From the NCBI RefSeq assembly GCF_014269035.2, contig NZ_JABWRP020000003.1, positions 248,001 through 312,000 on the forward strand: a stretch of DNA of 64,000 bases, written 5' to 3'. This document shows, piece after piece, positions 1 to 10,960 of this stretch. This DNA comes from Pseudomonas vlassakiae (GTDB lineage: Bacteria > Pseudomonadota > Gammaproteobacteria > Pseudomonadales > Pseudomonadaceae). Under the pieces are notes generated by a model, which was not told where the DNA came from, did no database searches, and saw only the letters and a program-made list of their open reading frames with translations. The stretch's first letter is position 1, and each line of letters begins with the position of its first letter. The position numbers and the translations under genes were made by a program.

Positions 1-462
1 GGCTATTCCGGGAAGGTGATGCTGGAGGCCGAAAGGCTGGCGCTGGCAAGCGGCATTCCTGCCAGCGTGATTCGCCTGACCGGCATCTATGGCCCGGGTC
101 GCGAGTGGCTGCTGAGCCAGGTGCGCCAGGGCTATCGGGTGGCGGAGGAGCCGCCGCTGTATGGCAACCGGATTCATGCCGAGGATGCTGCGAGCCTGAT
201 GGCCTTCCTGCTACAGGCCGACGCCGATGGCGTGGCGCTGGAGGAGTGCTACATCGGCGTCGACGACGACCCGGCGCCCCTGGCCGATGTGGTGGTCTGG
301 CTGCGGGGGTACATGGGCGTTACCGAGTGGTCCGATGAGCAGCGGGTGCGGCGTACCGGCAGCAAGCGTTGCAGCAATGCCCGGGTGCGGGCGTTGGGCT
401 GGGCGCCGGCGTATCCGAGCTACAAGCAAGGCTATGCGGCCATCCTGGCAGGCCAGGGCTGA
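1..462 (+). CDS. NAD(P)-dependent SDR/epimerase-like protein, C-terminal part
   Basis: The reading frame is open from the first base, so the start lies outside the window; 153 residues remain before the TGA. The visible part has GYSGKVMLEAE, which resembles the active-site Tyr/Lys helix of extended SDR proteins, followed by SVIRLTGIYGPGR, the typical second-half motif of nucleotide-sugar epimerase-like proteins, and later RIHAEDAA. The missing N-terminus would carry the NAD(P)-binding glycine motif. The family resembles the E. coli YeeZ group of atypical SDRs, whose substrate is unknown. The fold assignment is fairly safe; the function is not. The next gene is convergent, with 58 bases between the stops. 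Confidence 0.7.
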   Translation, partial: GYSGKVMLEAERLALASGIPASVIRLTGIYGPGREWLLSQVRQGYRVAEEPPLYGNRIHAEDAASLMAFLLQADADGVALEECYIGVDDDPAPLADVVVWLRGYMGVTEWSDEQRVRRTGSKRCSNARVRALGWAPAYPSYKQGYAAILAGQG

Positions 463-520
463 TCCATCAGCCAGCGCAGTGCCTATTGGCAGGAGCGGGC
501 ACCCGGCTTGAAGGAGGTCT

Positions 521-1246
521 TCAGTCCCGCTCCAGCACCCACTGCTGAGCACCCGCCGCCAATTGCGGAATCTCGTCTGCCTGGGCAGTGTTCACTGCCT
601 GGAAGATCGCCATCTTGTCGCCATCACGCTTGAAGATGAACGGTGCGCCGCGCTGGTTGCGCTCCAGCCACAGGCTGTCGTTGTTGCCACCCATGCTGGC
701 GCAGTCGCCGGCCAGGCACAGGGCGAAACGGTCCGGGCCTGGCAGGCCGGTGACGTCGCCAGTATCGCTGAAGCGGACGGTACCGCCTTTGCCCTGGCCC
801 TCGATGATCTTCCAGTCGCCACCCAGATAAGCCTGGTAAAGCGCCTTCTCGAAGCTGCCGCCCAGTGGTGCGTTGGCGGGTTGCTGGACGCGGACGAAGG
901 TCTGCTCTGCACCGCTCTGGGTGGTGGCTTTCAGTTCATCGCCATCCAGTTCGAGCTGTTCGGTCTGGCCGCCCTGGAAGCTGGCCTGCCATTGCTTCTG
1001 GTTGGCGATCAGCTGGCCGTCGGCCGCCTCGAAACCATTGCTGTAGCTGGCCCGCTGGTTGGCAACGTCGAGCTTCCACTCGAACACCGGGCCGTGCTCG
1101 TTCAGTGCCTGGCGCAGGCTGCCGCCTTTGCTGGCGGCCTTGATGGCGGCCTGGTTGATCCAGGTGCCGTTGAAATCTTCGGGTTTGTGGCTGGCGCAGC
1201 CGCCCAGAAGCAGGGCTGCCAGCGCGAGGGGCAGTGCGTGACGCAT
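521..1246 (-). CDS. Putative outer-membrane lipoprotein of unknown function
   Basis: This encodes 241 residues. The N-terminus is a lipoprotein signal: MRHALPLALAALLLGGC, with the lipobox LGGC and Cys17 as the lipidated residue. Ala at +2 predicts Lol sorting to the outer membrane. The mature part is soluble-looking, rich in Gly, Gln and Ala, with DFNGTW just after the anchor, a pattern seen in small beta-barrel or lipocalin-like lipoproteins. A Cys pair near residues 178-183 (CLAGDC) could form a disulfide. I do not recognise the family. It lies downstream of ridA and spoT on the same strand, 57 bases after ridA, so it may be read through from that unit. Confidence 0.7.
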   Translation of the reverse strand: MRHALPLALAALLLGGCASHKPEDFNGTWINQAAIKAASKGGSLRQALNEHGPVFEWKLDVANQRASYSNGFEAADGQLIANQKQWQASFQGGQTEQLELDGDELKATTQSGAEQTFVRVQQPANAPLGGSFEKALYQAYLGGDWKIIEGQGKGGTVRFSDTGDVTGLPGPDRFALCLAGDCASMGGNNDSLWLERNQRGAPFIFKRDGDKMAIFQAVNTAQADEIPQLAAGAQQWVLERD

Positions 1247-1303
1247 GACGGGATAACCTTGCAGAGGAGGGGTGACGGGCAGGGGTGCCCGTCACCAGGG
1301 GCA

Positions 1304-1684
1304 TCAGTCGATGACCAGGATGGCGTCCATTTCGACCTGGGCGCCTTTTGGCAGTGCAGCAACGCCGATGGCAGCGCGGGCTGGGTATGGCTGTTCGAAG
1401 TAGCGGCCCATCACCTCGTTGACCTTGGCGAAGTGGCTCAGGTCGGTCAGGAAGATGTTCAGCTTGACGATGTCCTTGAACGAACCGCCTGCCGCTTCAG
1501 CCACGGCCTTGAGGTTCTCGAACACCTGTACTGTCTGGGCTTCGAAGCCTTCGACCAGTTCCATGGTCTTGGGGTCCAGCGGGATCTGGCCCGACATGTA
1601 GACGGTGTTGCCGGCCTTGATCGCCTGGGAGTAGGTGCCGATAGCGGCAGGGGCCTTGTCGCTGTTGATGACGGTCTTGCTCAT
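1304..1684 (-). CDS. ridA: RidA family 2-iminobutanoate/2-iminopropanoate deaminase
   Basis: The product has 126 residues, the normal length for the family. RidA hydrolyses reactive enamine/imine intermediates released by PLP enzymes such as threonine dehydratase, protecting other PLP enzymes. It is a cytosolic homotrimer. Visible family features are [12 protein letters not shown] near the start, [11 protein letters not shown], and [16 protein letters not shown] near residues 100-115, where the Arg is the conserved substrate carboxylate ligand. The start has a good ribosome site (AAGGAG, 6 bases before the ATG). It lies 23 bases downstream of spoT on the same strand, an arrangement common in Pseudomonas, and is probably co-transcribed with spoT. 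Confidence 0.95.
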   Translation of the reverse strand: MSKTVINSDKAPAAIGTYSQAIKAGNTVYMSGQIPLDPKTMELVEGFEAQTVQVFENLKAVAEAAGGSFKDIVKLNIFLTDLSHFAKVNEVMGRYFEQPYPARAAIGVAALPKGAQVEMDAILVID

Positions 1685-1707
1685 GATGACTCCTTGCGGT
1701 TGGCGGA

Positions 1708-3816
1708 CTACGTACGCATGCGGGTGATGCGGACCACGCCGGTCAAGGTACGCAGCTTCTTGATCACACGTGCCAGGTGCACACGGTCGTGCACGCTGAC
1801 CACCAGTTGGACCACGCTGATACGGCCGTCGCGTTCGTCCATGCTGATCTTCTCGATATTGCCGTCGGCAGCGTTGACGCTGCTGGCCAGCAGGGCGATC
1901 AGGCCGCGCTGGTGTTCAAGCTCGACACGCAGCTCGACGTTGAACTCGCCTGCGATGTCCTTGGCCCACGAAAGCTGTACGCACTTCTCGGGGTTGTGGC
2001 GAATTTCGCTGATGTTGCGGCAGTTCTCCAGGTGCACGACCATGCCTTTGCCCGCCGACAAGTGGCCAACGATCGGGTCCCCCGGAATTGGCGTGCAGCA
2101 CTTGGCGTAGCTCAGCACCAGGCCTTCGGTGCCGCGAATCGCCAGTGGGCCTTCCGGCGCCGGCAGTGGCTCGCCTTCTGCCGACAGCAGGCGCCGCGCG
2201 ACCACGTAGGCCATGCGGTTGCCCAGGCCGATGTCTTCGAGCAGGTCTTCGATCAGCTCCAGGCGATATTCGGCAAGGATTGCCTGGATACGTTCCTGGG
2301 GGATCTGCTCGAGGCTGCTGTCGAAGCCGGTCAGCACCTTGTTCAGCAGGCGCTCACCGAGGCTGATCGACTCGGAGCGGCGCTGTTGCTTGAGCGCGTG
2401 GCGAATGTGCGTGCGCGCCTTGCCGGTGACCACGAAATTGAGCCAGGCCGGGTTTGGCCGTGCGCCCGGGGCGCTGACGATCTCGACCGTCGAGCCGCTC
2501 TGCAGCGGTTCGGACAGCGGTGCCAGGCGTCGGTTGATGCGGCAGGCGATGCAGCTGTTGCCGACGTCGGTGTGCACCGCGTAGGCGAAATCGACGGCGG
2601 TGGAGCCTTTGGGCAGCTCCATGATCCGCCCTTTGGGCGTGAACACGTAGACCTCGTCCGGGAACAGGTCGATCTTCACGCTCTCGATGAACTCCAGCGA
2701 GTTGCCAGCACGCTGCTGCAGCTCGAGGATGCCCTTGACCCACTGGCGCGCCCGGGCATGGCTGCCCTTGGGCTGCTCGTCTTCGTTGGACTTGTACAGC
2801 CAGTGCGCGGCGATACCGTTGTTGGCCATCTCTTCCATCTCGCGGGTGCGGATCTGGATTTCGATGGGCACGCCATGCATGCCAAACAGCGTGGTGTGCA
2901 ACGACTGGTAGCCGTTGGCCTTGGGAATTGCGATGTAATCCTTGAAGCGACCGGGCAGCGGCTTGTACAGGTTATGCACGGCGCCGAGCACGCGGTAGCA
3001 GGTGTCGACCTTGTCGACGATGATGCGGAAGGCGTACACGTCCATGATTTCGTTGAAGGCGCGGCGCTTGCCACGCATCTTCTTGTAGATGCCATAGAGG
3101 TGTTTCTGCCGTCCGCTGACCTCGCCCTCGATCCCGTCGGCGGCCAGGCAATTGGCCAACGAATGCTCGATCTTGGCGACGATCTCTTTACGGTTGCCGC
3201 GTGCGCTCTTCACTGCCCGGTGGATCAGCGACGAACGCATTGGGTGCATGGCCTTGAAGCCGAGGTCCTCGAACTCCACGCGCACCGTGTGCATGCCCAG
3301 GCGGTTGGCGATGGGAGCGTAGATTTCGAGGGTTTCCTTGGCGATGCGCCGGCGTTTTTCGCCAGACAGCACTTCCAGGGTGCGCATGTTGTGCAGGCGG
3401 TCAGCCAGCTTGACCAGGATCACGCGGATGTCGCGGGCCATGGCCATGGCCATCTTCTGGAAGTTCTCGGCCTGCGCCTCGGCCTTGGTTTCGAAGTTCA
3501 TCTGGGTCAGCTTGCTGACCCCGTCGACCAGCTCGGCCACGGTCTCGCCAAACTGCTGGCAGAGCGCTTCCTTGGCGATGCCGGTGTCTTCGATCACGTC
3601 GTGCAGCATGGCCGCCATCAGGCTCTGATGGTCCATGTGCATGTCGGCGAGGATGCTGGCCACGGCCAGCGGATGGGTCACGTAGGGCTCGCCGCTGCGG
3701 CGGCGTTGCCCGTCGTGTGCCTGTTCGGCGTAGAAATAGGCGCGCCGAACCAGGTTGACCTGTTCGGGCCCCAGGTAAGTCGACAGCCGTTCGGCTAAGG
3801 CTTCTATGCCCGGCAT
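1708..3816 (-). CDS. spoT: Bifunctional (p)ppGpp synthetase/hydrolase SpoT
   Basis: The product has 702 residues, the usual SpoT length. Domain order: HD hydrolase with [15 protein letters not shown] and intact HDVIEDT (residues about 45-80), so hydrolase activity is expected; RelA/SpoT synthetase region about 235-350 with [20 protein letters not shown] and IEIQIRT; TGS domain about 385-450 ([21 protein letters not shown]); and a C-terminal ACT domain. It makes and degrades the stringent alarmone in response to fatty acid, carbon and other stresses. The ATG at 3816 has AGAGGTG six bases upstream. rpoZ lies 59 bases upstream on the same strand, so rpoZ-spoT-ridA probably form one operon. Confidence 0.97.
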   Translation of the reverse strand: MPGIEALAERLSTYLGPEQVNLVRRAYFYAEQAHDGQRRRSGEPYVTHPLAVASILADMHMDHQSLMAAMLHDVIEDTGIAKEALCQQFGETVAELVDGVSKLTQMNFETKAEAQAENFQKMAMAMARDIRVILVKLADRLHNMRTLEVLSGEKRRRIAKETLEIYAPIANRLGMHTVRVEFEDLGFKAMHPMRSSLIHRAVKSARGNRKEIVAKIEHSLANCLAADGIEGEVSGRQKHLYGIYKKMRGKRRAFNEIMDVYAFRIIVDKVDTCYRVLGAVHNLYKPLPGRFKDYIAIPKANGYQSLHTTLFGMHGVPIEIQIRTREMEEMANNGIAAHWLYKSNEDEQPKGSHARARQWVKGILELQQRAGNSLEFIESVKIDLFPDEVYVFTPKGRIMELPKGSTAVDFAYAVHTDVGNSCIACRINRRLAPLSEPLQSGSTVEIVSAPGARPNPAWLNFVVTGKARTHIRHALKQQRRSESISLGERLLNKVLTGFDSSLEQIPQERIQAILAEYRLELIEDLLEDIGLGNRMAYVVARRLLSAEGEPLPAPEGPLAIRGTEGLVLSYAKCCTPIPGDPIVGHLSAGKGMVVHLENCRNISEIRHNPEKCVQLSWAKDIAGEFNVELRVELEHQRGLIALLASSVNAADGNIEKISMDERDGRISVVQLVVSVHDRVHLARVIKKLRTLTGVVRITRMRT

Positions 3817-3875
3817 GGTTTCACCTCTTGCCGAGGAAGAGGGCCTTGTGCCGCGCGACGTCGACAGGGCATCGA

Positions 3876-4139
3876 TCAGACAGCCTCGTTGGACTCGTCC
3901 TCGAACGCGGCGAAGACCGGATCCTCGGTGACGATCTCTTCGGCGGCGATGAACTCAGGGGTCACGATACCTTCGGCGATTTCGCGCAGGGCGACCACGG
4001 TCGGCTTGTCGTTTTCCCACGCTACGCGGGGCTCTTTGCCGCCGGTAGCCAGCTGACGGGCGCGCTTGGTCGAGAGCATGACCAGCTCAAAACGGTTATC
4101 CACGTGTTCCAGGCAGTCTTCAACAGTTACGCGGGCCAT
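3876..4139 (-). CDS. rpoZ: RNA polymerase omega subunit
   Basis: This encodes 87 residues beginning [20 protein letters not shown], the standard omega N-terminus, followed by [13 protein letters not shown] and VALREIAEG, the core RpoZ motifs. Omega helps assemble and stabilise the beta-prime subunit of RNA polymerase and forms part of one ppGpp-binding site, which fits its position directly upstream of spoT. An in-frame ATG lies six codons earlier, but the chosen ATG has GAGGAAG at the right distance and matches the family start. In many gammaproteobacteria gmk lies just upstream; here a 5-kb polyamine block intervenes. Confidence 0.96.
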   Translation of the reverse strand: MARVTVEDCLEHVDNRFELVMLSTKRARQLATGGKEPRVAWENDKPTVVALREIAEGIVTPEFIAAEEIVTEDPVFAAFEDESNEAV

Positions 4140-4274
4140 GGTCTTCCTCAGTAGCAAATGCGGTAGGCGTGCAGCCCAATATGGGCAGGCGGACTCGATA
4201 GTTTAAAAAATCACCAGCCAATAGGGAAGCGCTGTTTTGTCGGCTACCTTGTCGGCCTGAGTATCACCTTGCCC

Positions 4275-4303
4275 AGTGGGAGCGGCTTCAGCCGCGAAAG
4301 GGC
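4275..4303. repeat. Single REP-type palindrome
   Basis: The stretch GTGGGAGCGGCTTCAGCCGC, continuing GAA, has the core inverted repeat GCGGCTTCAGCCGC typical of P. putida REP elements. It lies between rpoZ and the convergent end of the LysR gene. The rest of 4140-4342 shows no gene. Confidence 0.6.
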
Positions 4304-4342
4304 CGCATCAGACACCCTCGATGCATGTTCCTGACGATAACC

Positions 4343-5215
4343 TCAGAGCATCGCATCCCGCAACCGCGGCGTCAGCTCCTCGAACAATGTCTGCACCGAG
4401 CGCAACGCCCGGCAATCTGGCCGGGTCAGCAGCCACAGCTGGGTATCGCAGCCTGGCAGCGGCCCGCTCAACGCGTCGACCCCTGGCAAGGCATCGACCA
4501 TATAATCCGGCAGGGCCGCAACGCCCAGTCCGGTGCTCACCAGCTGGGCGATGGTCGACATGCCGCTGCACTGGTAGCGTGGGCTCAGCCCCGGGTACTG
4601 TTGGTTGCGCCAGACCACGGTAGGGTGGTCCTGCATCGAGTCGTCCGGGGCGATCCACGGCACGCTGCTGGCCGACTCGTCCAGGCGCTCGCGCCACTGC
4701 GGCTGACCGCAGATCACATAAGATGTGGAGCCCAGGCAACGACCGACCAGGTGCTCCGGCGGCGTGTTGGTCAGGCGCAGGGCGATGTCGGCATCGCGGC
4801 GGCTGAGGTTGGCGAAGGTGTTCGAGGTGCCCATCTCCAGCGACAACGCCGGGTAGTTCGGCATGAACGCCGCCAGCGCCGGCAGCAGCAGGCTGTGCAT
4901 CACCGCCTCGGTGCAGGTCAGGCGCACGGTGCCGCTGACCACTTGCTCGCCGCTGGTCATGGCGATGCGTGCGGCATCCAGCGCCTGCTCGGCGCGCTCT
5001 GCCTGCTCGGCCAGGGCCTGGGCCGTGTCGGTCGGCAGGTAGCCTTTGCGGCTTTTCACGAACAGCGCGGTGCCCAGCGCCGACTCCAGCCGGCGAATCG
5101 AGCGGAACACGGTCGACACGTCGACCTTGAGCAGTTCGGCGGCCTTGGCCAGTGAGCGCCCGCGTTCCAGTGCCAGGACCAGGGAAAGGTCGGCGTGGGT
5201 AATCTGATATTGCAT
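4343..5215 (-). CDS. LysR family regulator next to the polyamine genes
   Basis: The product has 290 residues from the ATG at 5215 (MQYQITHADLSLVLALERG). The N-terminal winged helix spans about residues 5-65 with the recognition helix LAKAAELLKVDVSTVFRSIRR and the usual RLESALGTALFVK continuation; the rest is the periplasmic-binding-like effector domain. The frame stays open upstream for another 59 codons, but that part does not look like protein and would start too far before the DNA-binding domain. The gene is divergent from the gamma-glutamylputrescine synthetase gene, with 205 bases between starts, so it probably controls that unit. The effector is unknown; a polyamine or derivative is an inference from context. 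Confidence 0.88.
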   Translation of the reverse strand: MQYQITHADLSLVLALERGRSLAKAAELLKVDVSTVFRSIRRLESALGTALFVKSRKGYLPTDTAQALAEQAERAEQALDAARIAMTSGEQVVSGTVRLTCTEAVMHSLLLPALAAFMPNYPALSLEMGTSNTFANLSRRDADIALRLTNTPPEHLVGRCLGSTSYVICGQPQWRERLDESASSVPWIAPDDSMQDHPTVVWRNQQYPGLSPRYQCSGMSTIAQLVSTGLGVAALPDYMVDALPGVDALSGPLPGCDTQLWLLTRPDCRALRSVQTLFEELTPRLRDAML

Positions 5216-5420
5216 TGGTGCACGCTCTGCTTGCCGAATTGCCAATGTCTGTTGCATGAGGGCCATTTTATAGTGAAACGGCCCCCGGGAATCAATGCGC
5301 CCGGTCGGGTAACCAATCCCCACGATGGGAAAGTGAAAAGAACAACAGCTGCAACCATCGTCGCCCGTGAGGCGCCAGCCGTATCCCCACATCGCCGCAG
5401 CAAATCATAGGATGTAAGCC

Positions 5421-6803
5421 ATGACGTCGGTCACCCCGTGCGCCAGTACTTCCAGCGAGATGAATGACTTCCTTCAGGCCCATCCGGATACGCAGTACGT
5501 CGATCTGCTGATTTCCGACATGAACGGCGTGGTACGCGGCAAGCGCATCGAGCGCGCCAGCCTGCACAAAGTGTACGAGAAAGGTATCAACCTGCCGGCC
5601 TCGTTGTTCGCCCTCGATATCAATGGCTCGACCGTGGAAAGCACCGGCCTGGGCCTCGATATCGGCGACGCCGACCGCATCTGCTACCCGATTGCCGGTA
5701 CGCTCTGTAATGAGCCATGGCAAAAGCGCCCGACCGCGCAGCTGCTGATGACCATGCACGAACTGGAAGGCGAGCCGTTCTTCGCCGACCCGCGCGAGGT
5801 GCTGCGCCAGGTGGTGAGCAAGTTCGACGCCATGGGCCTGGATATCTGCGCCGCGTTCGAGCTGGAGTTCTACCTGATCGATCAGGACAACCTCAACGGT
5901 CGCCCGCAACCGCCACGCTCGCCGATTTCCGGCAAACGCCCACAGTCGACCCAGGTGTACCTGATCGACGACCTCGACGAATACGCCGATTGCCTGCAGG
6001 ACATGCTCGAAGCGGCCAAGGAGCAAGGCCTGCCAGCCGATGCCATCGTCAAGGAAAGCGCGCCGGCGCAGTTCGAAGTCAACCTGCACCACGTTGCCGA
6101 CCCGATGAAGGCCTGTGACTACGCGATCCTGCTCAAGCGCCTGATCAAGAACGTCGCCTACGACCATGAAATGGACACCACGTTCATGGCCAAGCCCTAC
6201 CCGGGCCAGGCGGGCAACGGCCTGCACGTGCACATCTCGCTGCTGGACAAGAAAACCGGCAAGAATATCTTTGCCCATGACGACCCGCTGCAAAGCGACG
6301 CCCTGCGCCACGCCATCGGTGGTGTGCTGGAGACCATGCCGGCGTCGATGGCCTTCCTGTGCCCGAACATCAACTCCTACCGCCGCTTCGGTGCGCAGTT
6401 CTATGTACCGAATGCGCCGAGCTGGGGCCTGGACAACCGCACCGTGGCCGTGCGCGTACCGACCGACAGCAGCGAGAACGTTCGTATCGAGCACCGCGTG
6501 GCCGGCGCCGATGCCAACCCATACCTGATGCTGGCGGCCATCCTGGCCGGTATCCACCATGGCTTGACCAGCAAGATCGAGCCGGGTGCACCGATCGAAG
6601 GCAACGCCTACGAACAGCTGGAGCAGAGCCTGCCGAACAACCTGCGTGACGCCCTGCGTGCGCTGGATGACAGCGAAGTCCTCAACCAATACATCAGCCC
6701 GGACTACATCGATATCTTCGTGGCCTGCAAGGAAAGTGAGCTGGCCGAATTCGAAGTTTCGATTTCCGACCTCGAGTACAACTGGTACCTGCACACGGTG
6801 TAA
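5421..6803 (+). CDS. puuA: Gamma-glutamylputrescine synthetase (glutamine synthetase family)
   Basis: The product has 460 residues. It belongs to the glutamine synthetase fold but is a GlnA-like catabolic paralogue, not the assimilatory enzyme. Visible motifs are FELEFYLI (residues about 150-157, metal ligands), GNGLHVHISL (near 270, ATP/ammonia site), NSYRRFG, NRTVAVRVP and IEHRVAGADANPYL near 355-370. It uses ATP to join glutamate to putrescine (or another polyamine), the first step of the gamma-glutamyl route to GABA. Context supports this: the gamma-glutamyl-GABA hydrolase gene follows four bases after the stop and an APC permease follows that. MNDFLQ at codon 14 is an alternative start. 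The exact polyamine preference cannot be read from sequence. Confidence 0.87.
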   Translation: MTSVTPCASTSSEMNDFLQAHPDTQYVDLLISDMNGVVRGKRIERASLHKVYEKGINLPASLFALDINGSTVESTGLGLDIGDADRICYPIAGTLCNEPWQKRPTAQLLMTMHELEGEPFFADPREVLRQVVSKFDAMGLDICAAFELEFYLIDQDNLNGRPQPPRSPISGKRPQSTQVYLIDDLDEYADCLQDMLEAAKEQGLPADAIVKESAPAQFEVNLHHVADPMKACDYAILLKRLIKNVAYDHEMDTTFMAKPYPGQAGNGLHVHISLLDKKTGKNIFAHDDPLQSDALRHAIGGVLETMPASMAFLCPNINSYRRFGAQFYVPNAPSWGLDNRTVAVRVPTDSSENVRIEHRVAGADANPYLMLAAILAGIHHGLTSKIEPGAPIEGNAYEQLEQSLPNNLRDALRALDDSEVLNQYISPDYIDIFVACKESELAEFEVSISDLEYNWYLHTV

Positions 6804-6807
6804 GCCC

Positions 6808-7563
6808 ATGAGCGCAATTGCGGTCCCCTTGATCGGTATCAGTGCCTGCCGCCAGCAGGTCGGGAAGAACTCGTCGCATACGGTGGGCGACAAGTATGTG
6901 GAGGCCGCCGGCTTCGCCGGGTTGCCACTGATCCTGCCGGCGCGCGACGGCGGCAGCGACACGCAGGCGCTGCTGGCCCGGCTCGACGGCATTGTTTTTA
7001 CGGGCTCGCCTTCAAATATCGAGCCGCATCATTACAATGGCGCCGCCAGCGCCGAAGGGACCCGGCACGACCTTGCCCGTGACCGGCTGACCCTGCCGTT
7101 GCTGCAGGCGGCGATTGCCGCTGGCGTGCCGGTGTTCTGCATCTGCCGTGGCTTTCAGGAACTGAACGTGGCCCTGGGTGGCAGCCTGCATCAGCGTGTG
7201 CAGGCGTTGCCTGGCTACATGGATCATCGTGAACCCGAGGATGCACCCCTTGAAGTCCAATATGGCCCTCGTCATCCCGTCAGCATTGCGCCTGGTGGGT
7301 TGTTCGAGCGCCTGGGCCTGGCTGCGCAGTTCGAGGTCAACTCGCTGCATAGCCAGGGTATCGACCGCCTGGCCCCGGGCCTGCGGGTCGAGGCACGGGC
7401 CCCCGATGGCCTGATCGAAGCGGTGTCGATGCCTGACGCGCCGGGCTTTGTGCTTGGTGTGCAGTGGCACCCGGAATGGCGTTTCGCCGACAACCCGGTC
7501 TCCCGGCGCCTGTTCCAGGCGTTCCGCGAGGCCTGCATTGCCCATGCTGCACGGGAGGCCTGA
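6808..7563 (+). CDS. puuD: Gamma-glutamyl-gamma-aminobutyrate hydrolase
   Basis: The product has 251 residues from the ATG at 6808, only four bases after the puuA stop, so the two are translationally close. It is a class I glutamine amidotransferase-like hydrolase (peptidase C26 group). Seen in sequence: GISACRQQVG at the N-terminus, nucleophile region PVFCICRGFQELNVALGG (Cys in CRGFQ, about residue 114), and GVQWHPEWR near the C-terminus with the catalytic His and Glu. It splits gamma-glutamyl-GABA into glutamate and GABA, the last step of the route begun by the preceding gene. The longer open frame upstream lies inside puuA and was not used. Confidence 0.88.
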   Translation: MSAIAVPLIGISACRQQVGKNSSHTVGDKYVEAAGFAGLPLILPARDGGSDTQALLARLDGIVFTGSPSNIEPHHYNGAASAEGTRHDLARDRLTLPLLQAAIAAGVPVFCICRGFQELNVALGGSLHQRVQALPGYMDHREPEDAPLEVQYGPRHPVSIAPGGLFERLGLAAQFEVNSLHSQGIDRLAPGLRVEARAPDGLIEAVSMPDAPGFVLGVQWHPEWRFADNPVSRRLFQAFREACIAHAAREA

Positions 7564-7681
7564 CAGCCAGTCAGCCTAAAGTCCGGGATGACTGACCCCC
7601 GCCAGCGCGCTTTCAATGAGTGGAAGCAGGCCCTGGGAACAGGGCTTGTGAAAACAATTCCAATAGTTACGGCAAAAACTC

Positions 7682-9220
7682 ATGAGCAATTACACAGAAG
7701 CCGGCCGCCCACCCGATGTGGCCGACTCGGGCAGCACCCAGCGCAGCAAGGGCCTGGCCAAGGGCCGTCTTGGCCTGCTGGCCAGCGTGGTGCTGGGCAT
7801 TTCCACCATTGCCCCGGTCTACACGCTGACCGGCGCCCTTGGCCCGACCGTACGTGAGGTCGGTGCTCATCTTCCCGCCGTGTTCATCGTTGGCTTCTTG
7901 CCGATGCTGCTGGTTGCCCTGGGCTACCGCGAGCTGAACTCGGCCGAGCCGGACAGTGGCACTTCGTTCACCTGGTCGGCCCGTGCCTTTGGCCCGATGA
8001 TCGGCTGGATCGGCGGCTGGGGGTTGGTGGTTGCCACAACCATCGTGCTGTCCAACCTGGCGGGCGTTGCTGTCGACTTCTTCTATCTGTTCCTCAGCCA
8101 GATCACTGGCCAGCATGAGCTGGCAGCGTTGGCCGACAACCTGTTGATCAATGTCACCACCTGTTGCGTGTTCATCGCCATGGCAGTGTGGATCTGCTGT
8201 CGCGGCATGGCCACCACCATGACCGTGCAGTACGGGTTGGTGGCACTGCAGCTGATGGTACTGCTCGGCTTTGCCTTTGCGGCCTTTGGCGGCACCACCG
8301 CACCGCCGCCGCTGGAGTTCGATTTCGCCTGGTTCAACCCGTTCGGTGTCGAGTCGTTCTCGGCCTTTGCGGCGGGGCTTTCGCTTTCGATCTTCATTTT
8401 CTGGGGCTGGGACGTCTGTCTTACCGTCAGCGAAGAGTCGATCGGCAGTGACGAGGTTCCGGGCAAGGCTGCCACCTGGACCGTGTTGTTGATCCTTGGC
8501 CTGTACCTGGTCACCGCCATTGCTACCCTGCAGTTTGCCGGCATCAGCGAGCATGGCCTGGGCCTGAACAACCCGCGCATCCAGGAAAATGTGTTTGCCC
8601 ACCTCGCCGGCCCGGTGATGGGGCCGCTGGCGATCCTGATGTCGATCGCCGTGCTGGCGAGCACCGCAGCGTCGCTGCAATCGACCTTTGTGTCACCGGC
8701 GCGCACGCTGTTGGCCATGGGCTACTACGGCGCGGTGCCGCAGAAATTCGCCAGCGTCTGCCCGCGTTCGCAAACCCCGCGTTACGCGACCATCTGCGCA
8801 GGCGTGGCGGCAGGGCTGTTCTACGTGACCATGCGTACCCTGAGCGAGAACGTGCTGGCTGACACCATCACGGCGCTGGGGATGATGATCTGCTTCTACT
8901 ATTCGCTGACCGCGTTCGCCTGCGTCTGGTACTTCCGCGACAGCTTGTTCGGCAGCCTGCGCCACTTCTTCATGCGCGGCCTGTGCCCGCTGGTGGGTGG
9001 GGTGATCCTGTCGGTGATCTTCGTGCGCACGGCCATCGACAGCGCCTCGCCGGACTTCGGCAGTGGCTCGCATGTGGCGGGGCTGGGGTTAGTGTTCGTG
9101 ATTGCGGCGATCATTTCGGCACTGGGGATCGTGCTGATGATGATTTCGCGGATGCGTGCGCCGGCCTACTTCCTGGGGGCGACCCTGCGGCAGCAGGCTA
9201 CCCTGCCATTGCAGGAGTGA
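7682..9220 (+). CDS. APC superfamily amino acid/polyamine permease
   Basis: The product has 512 residues with about 12 hydrophobic segments, beginning with LGLLASVVLGISTIAPVYTLTGALGP, which matches the first helix and unwound region of APC transporters, followed by VGFLPMLLVALGYRELN. It is an inner-membrane secondary transporter. Position after puuA-puuD, same strand with 118 bases between, suggests uptake of putrescine or another amine, like E. coli PuuP; it could also carry an amino acid. The ATG at 7682 follows a short AT-rich stretch that may hold its own promoter. An attenuator-like hairpin follows the stop. Confidence 0.85.
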   Translation: MSNYTEAGRPPDVADSGSTQRSKGLAKGRLGLLASVVLGISTIAPVYTLTGALGPTVREVGAHLPAVFIVGFLPMLLVALGYRELNSAEPDSGTSFTWSARAFGPMIGWIGGWGLVVATTIVLSNLAGVAVDFFYLFLSQITGQHELAALADNLLINVTTCCVFIAMAVWICCRGMATTMTVQYGLVALQLMVLLGFAFAAFGGTTAPPPLEFDFAWFNPFGVESFSAFAAGLSLSIFIFWGWDVCLTVSEESIGSDEVPGKAATWTVLLILGLYLVTAIATLQFAGISEHGLGLNNPRIQENVFAHLAGPVMGPLAILMSIAVLASTAASLQSTFVSPARTLLAMGYYGAVPQKFASVCPRSQTPRYATICAGVAAGLFYVTMRTLSENVLADTITALGMMICFYYSLTAFACVWYFRDSLFGSLRHFFMRGLCPLVGGVILSVIFVRTAIDSASPDFGSGSHVAGLGLVFVIAAIISALGIVLMMISRMRAPAYFLGATLRQQATLPLQE

Positions 9221-9223
9221 TGC

Positions 9224-9250
9224 AAGGGGGGCCGCAAAGCGGCCCCTTTC
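9224..9250. terminator. Hairpin terminator between the APC permease and gmk
   Basis: GGGGCCGC, loop AAA, GCGGCCCC with A and T residues outside it. It lies between two convergent genes and can serve both strands. Confidence 0.75.
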
Positions 9251-9256
9251 GGTATA

Positions 9257-10755
<1,499 letters not shown>

Positions 10756-10960
10756 GGAAAGTACCTCGCGTAAATGAATTGAAGGCGCGCGATTGTAGCG
10801 CAGTGCGCACGTGACGCCCAATCCACCCATGTTACAGAGCGCGTGCCGGCGAGTGGGAAAAGGCGACAGGCTGCCGGGGGCGCGACAATAGGCATGTCCT
10901 CTGTGGGCGACGGGCTCTATAATGGCGGGCAGATTCAAAGTCCCAGTACAGGTATCCCAG

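Noticed and set aside
563..2110. Long open frame on the + strand over the lipoprotein and ridA genes
   Set aside because: It is antisense to well-supported genes, has low-complexity composition and no motifs; GC-rich codons keep such frames open by chance.
1777..3798. 673-residue open frame antisense to spoT
   Set aside because: Exact shadow of spoT, rich in Val, Asp, His and Gln as expected from reversed GC-rich codons; no domain.
5421..6803. Assimilatory glutamine synthetase glnA
   Set aside because: Neighbouring hydrolase and permease, and a LysR regulator, fit gamma-glutamylation of amines; typical GlnA adenylylation loop context was not seen.
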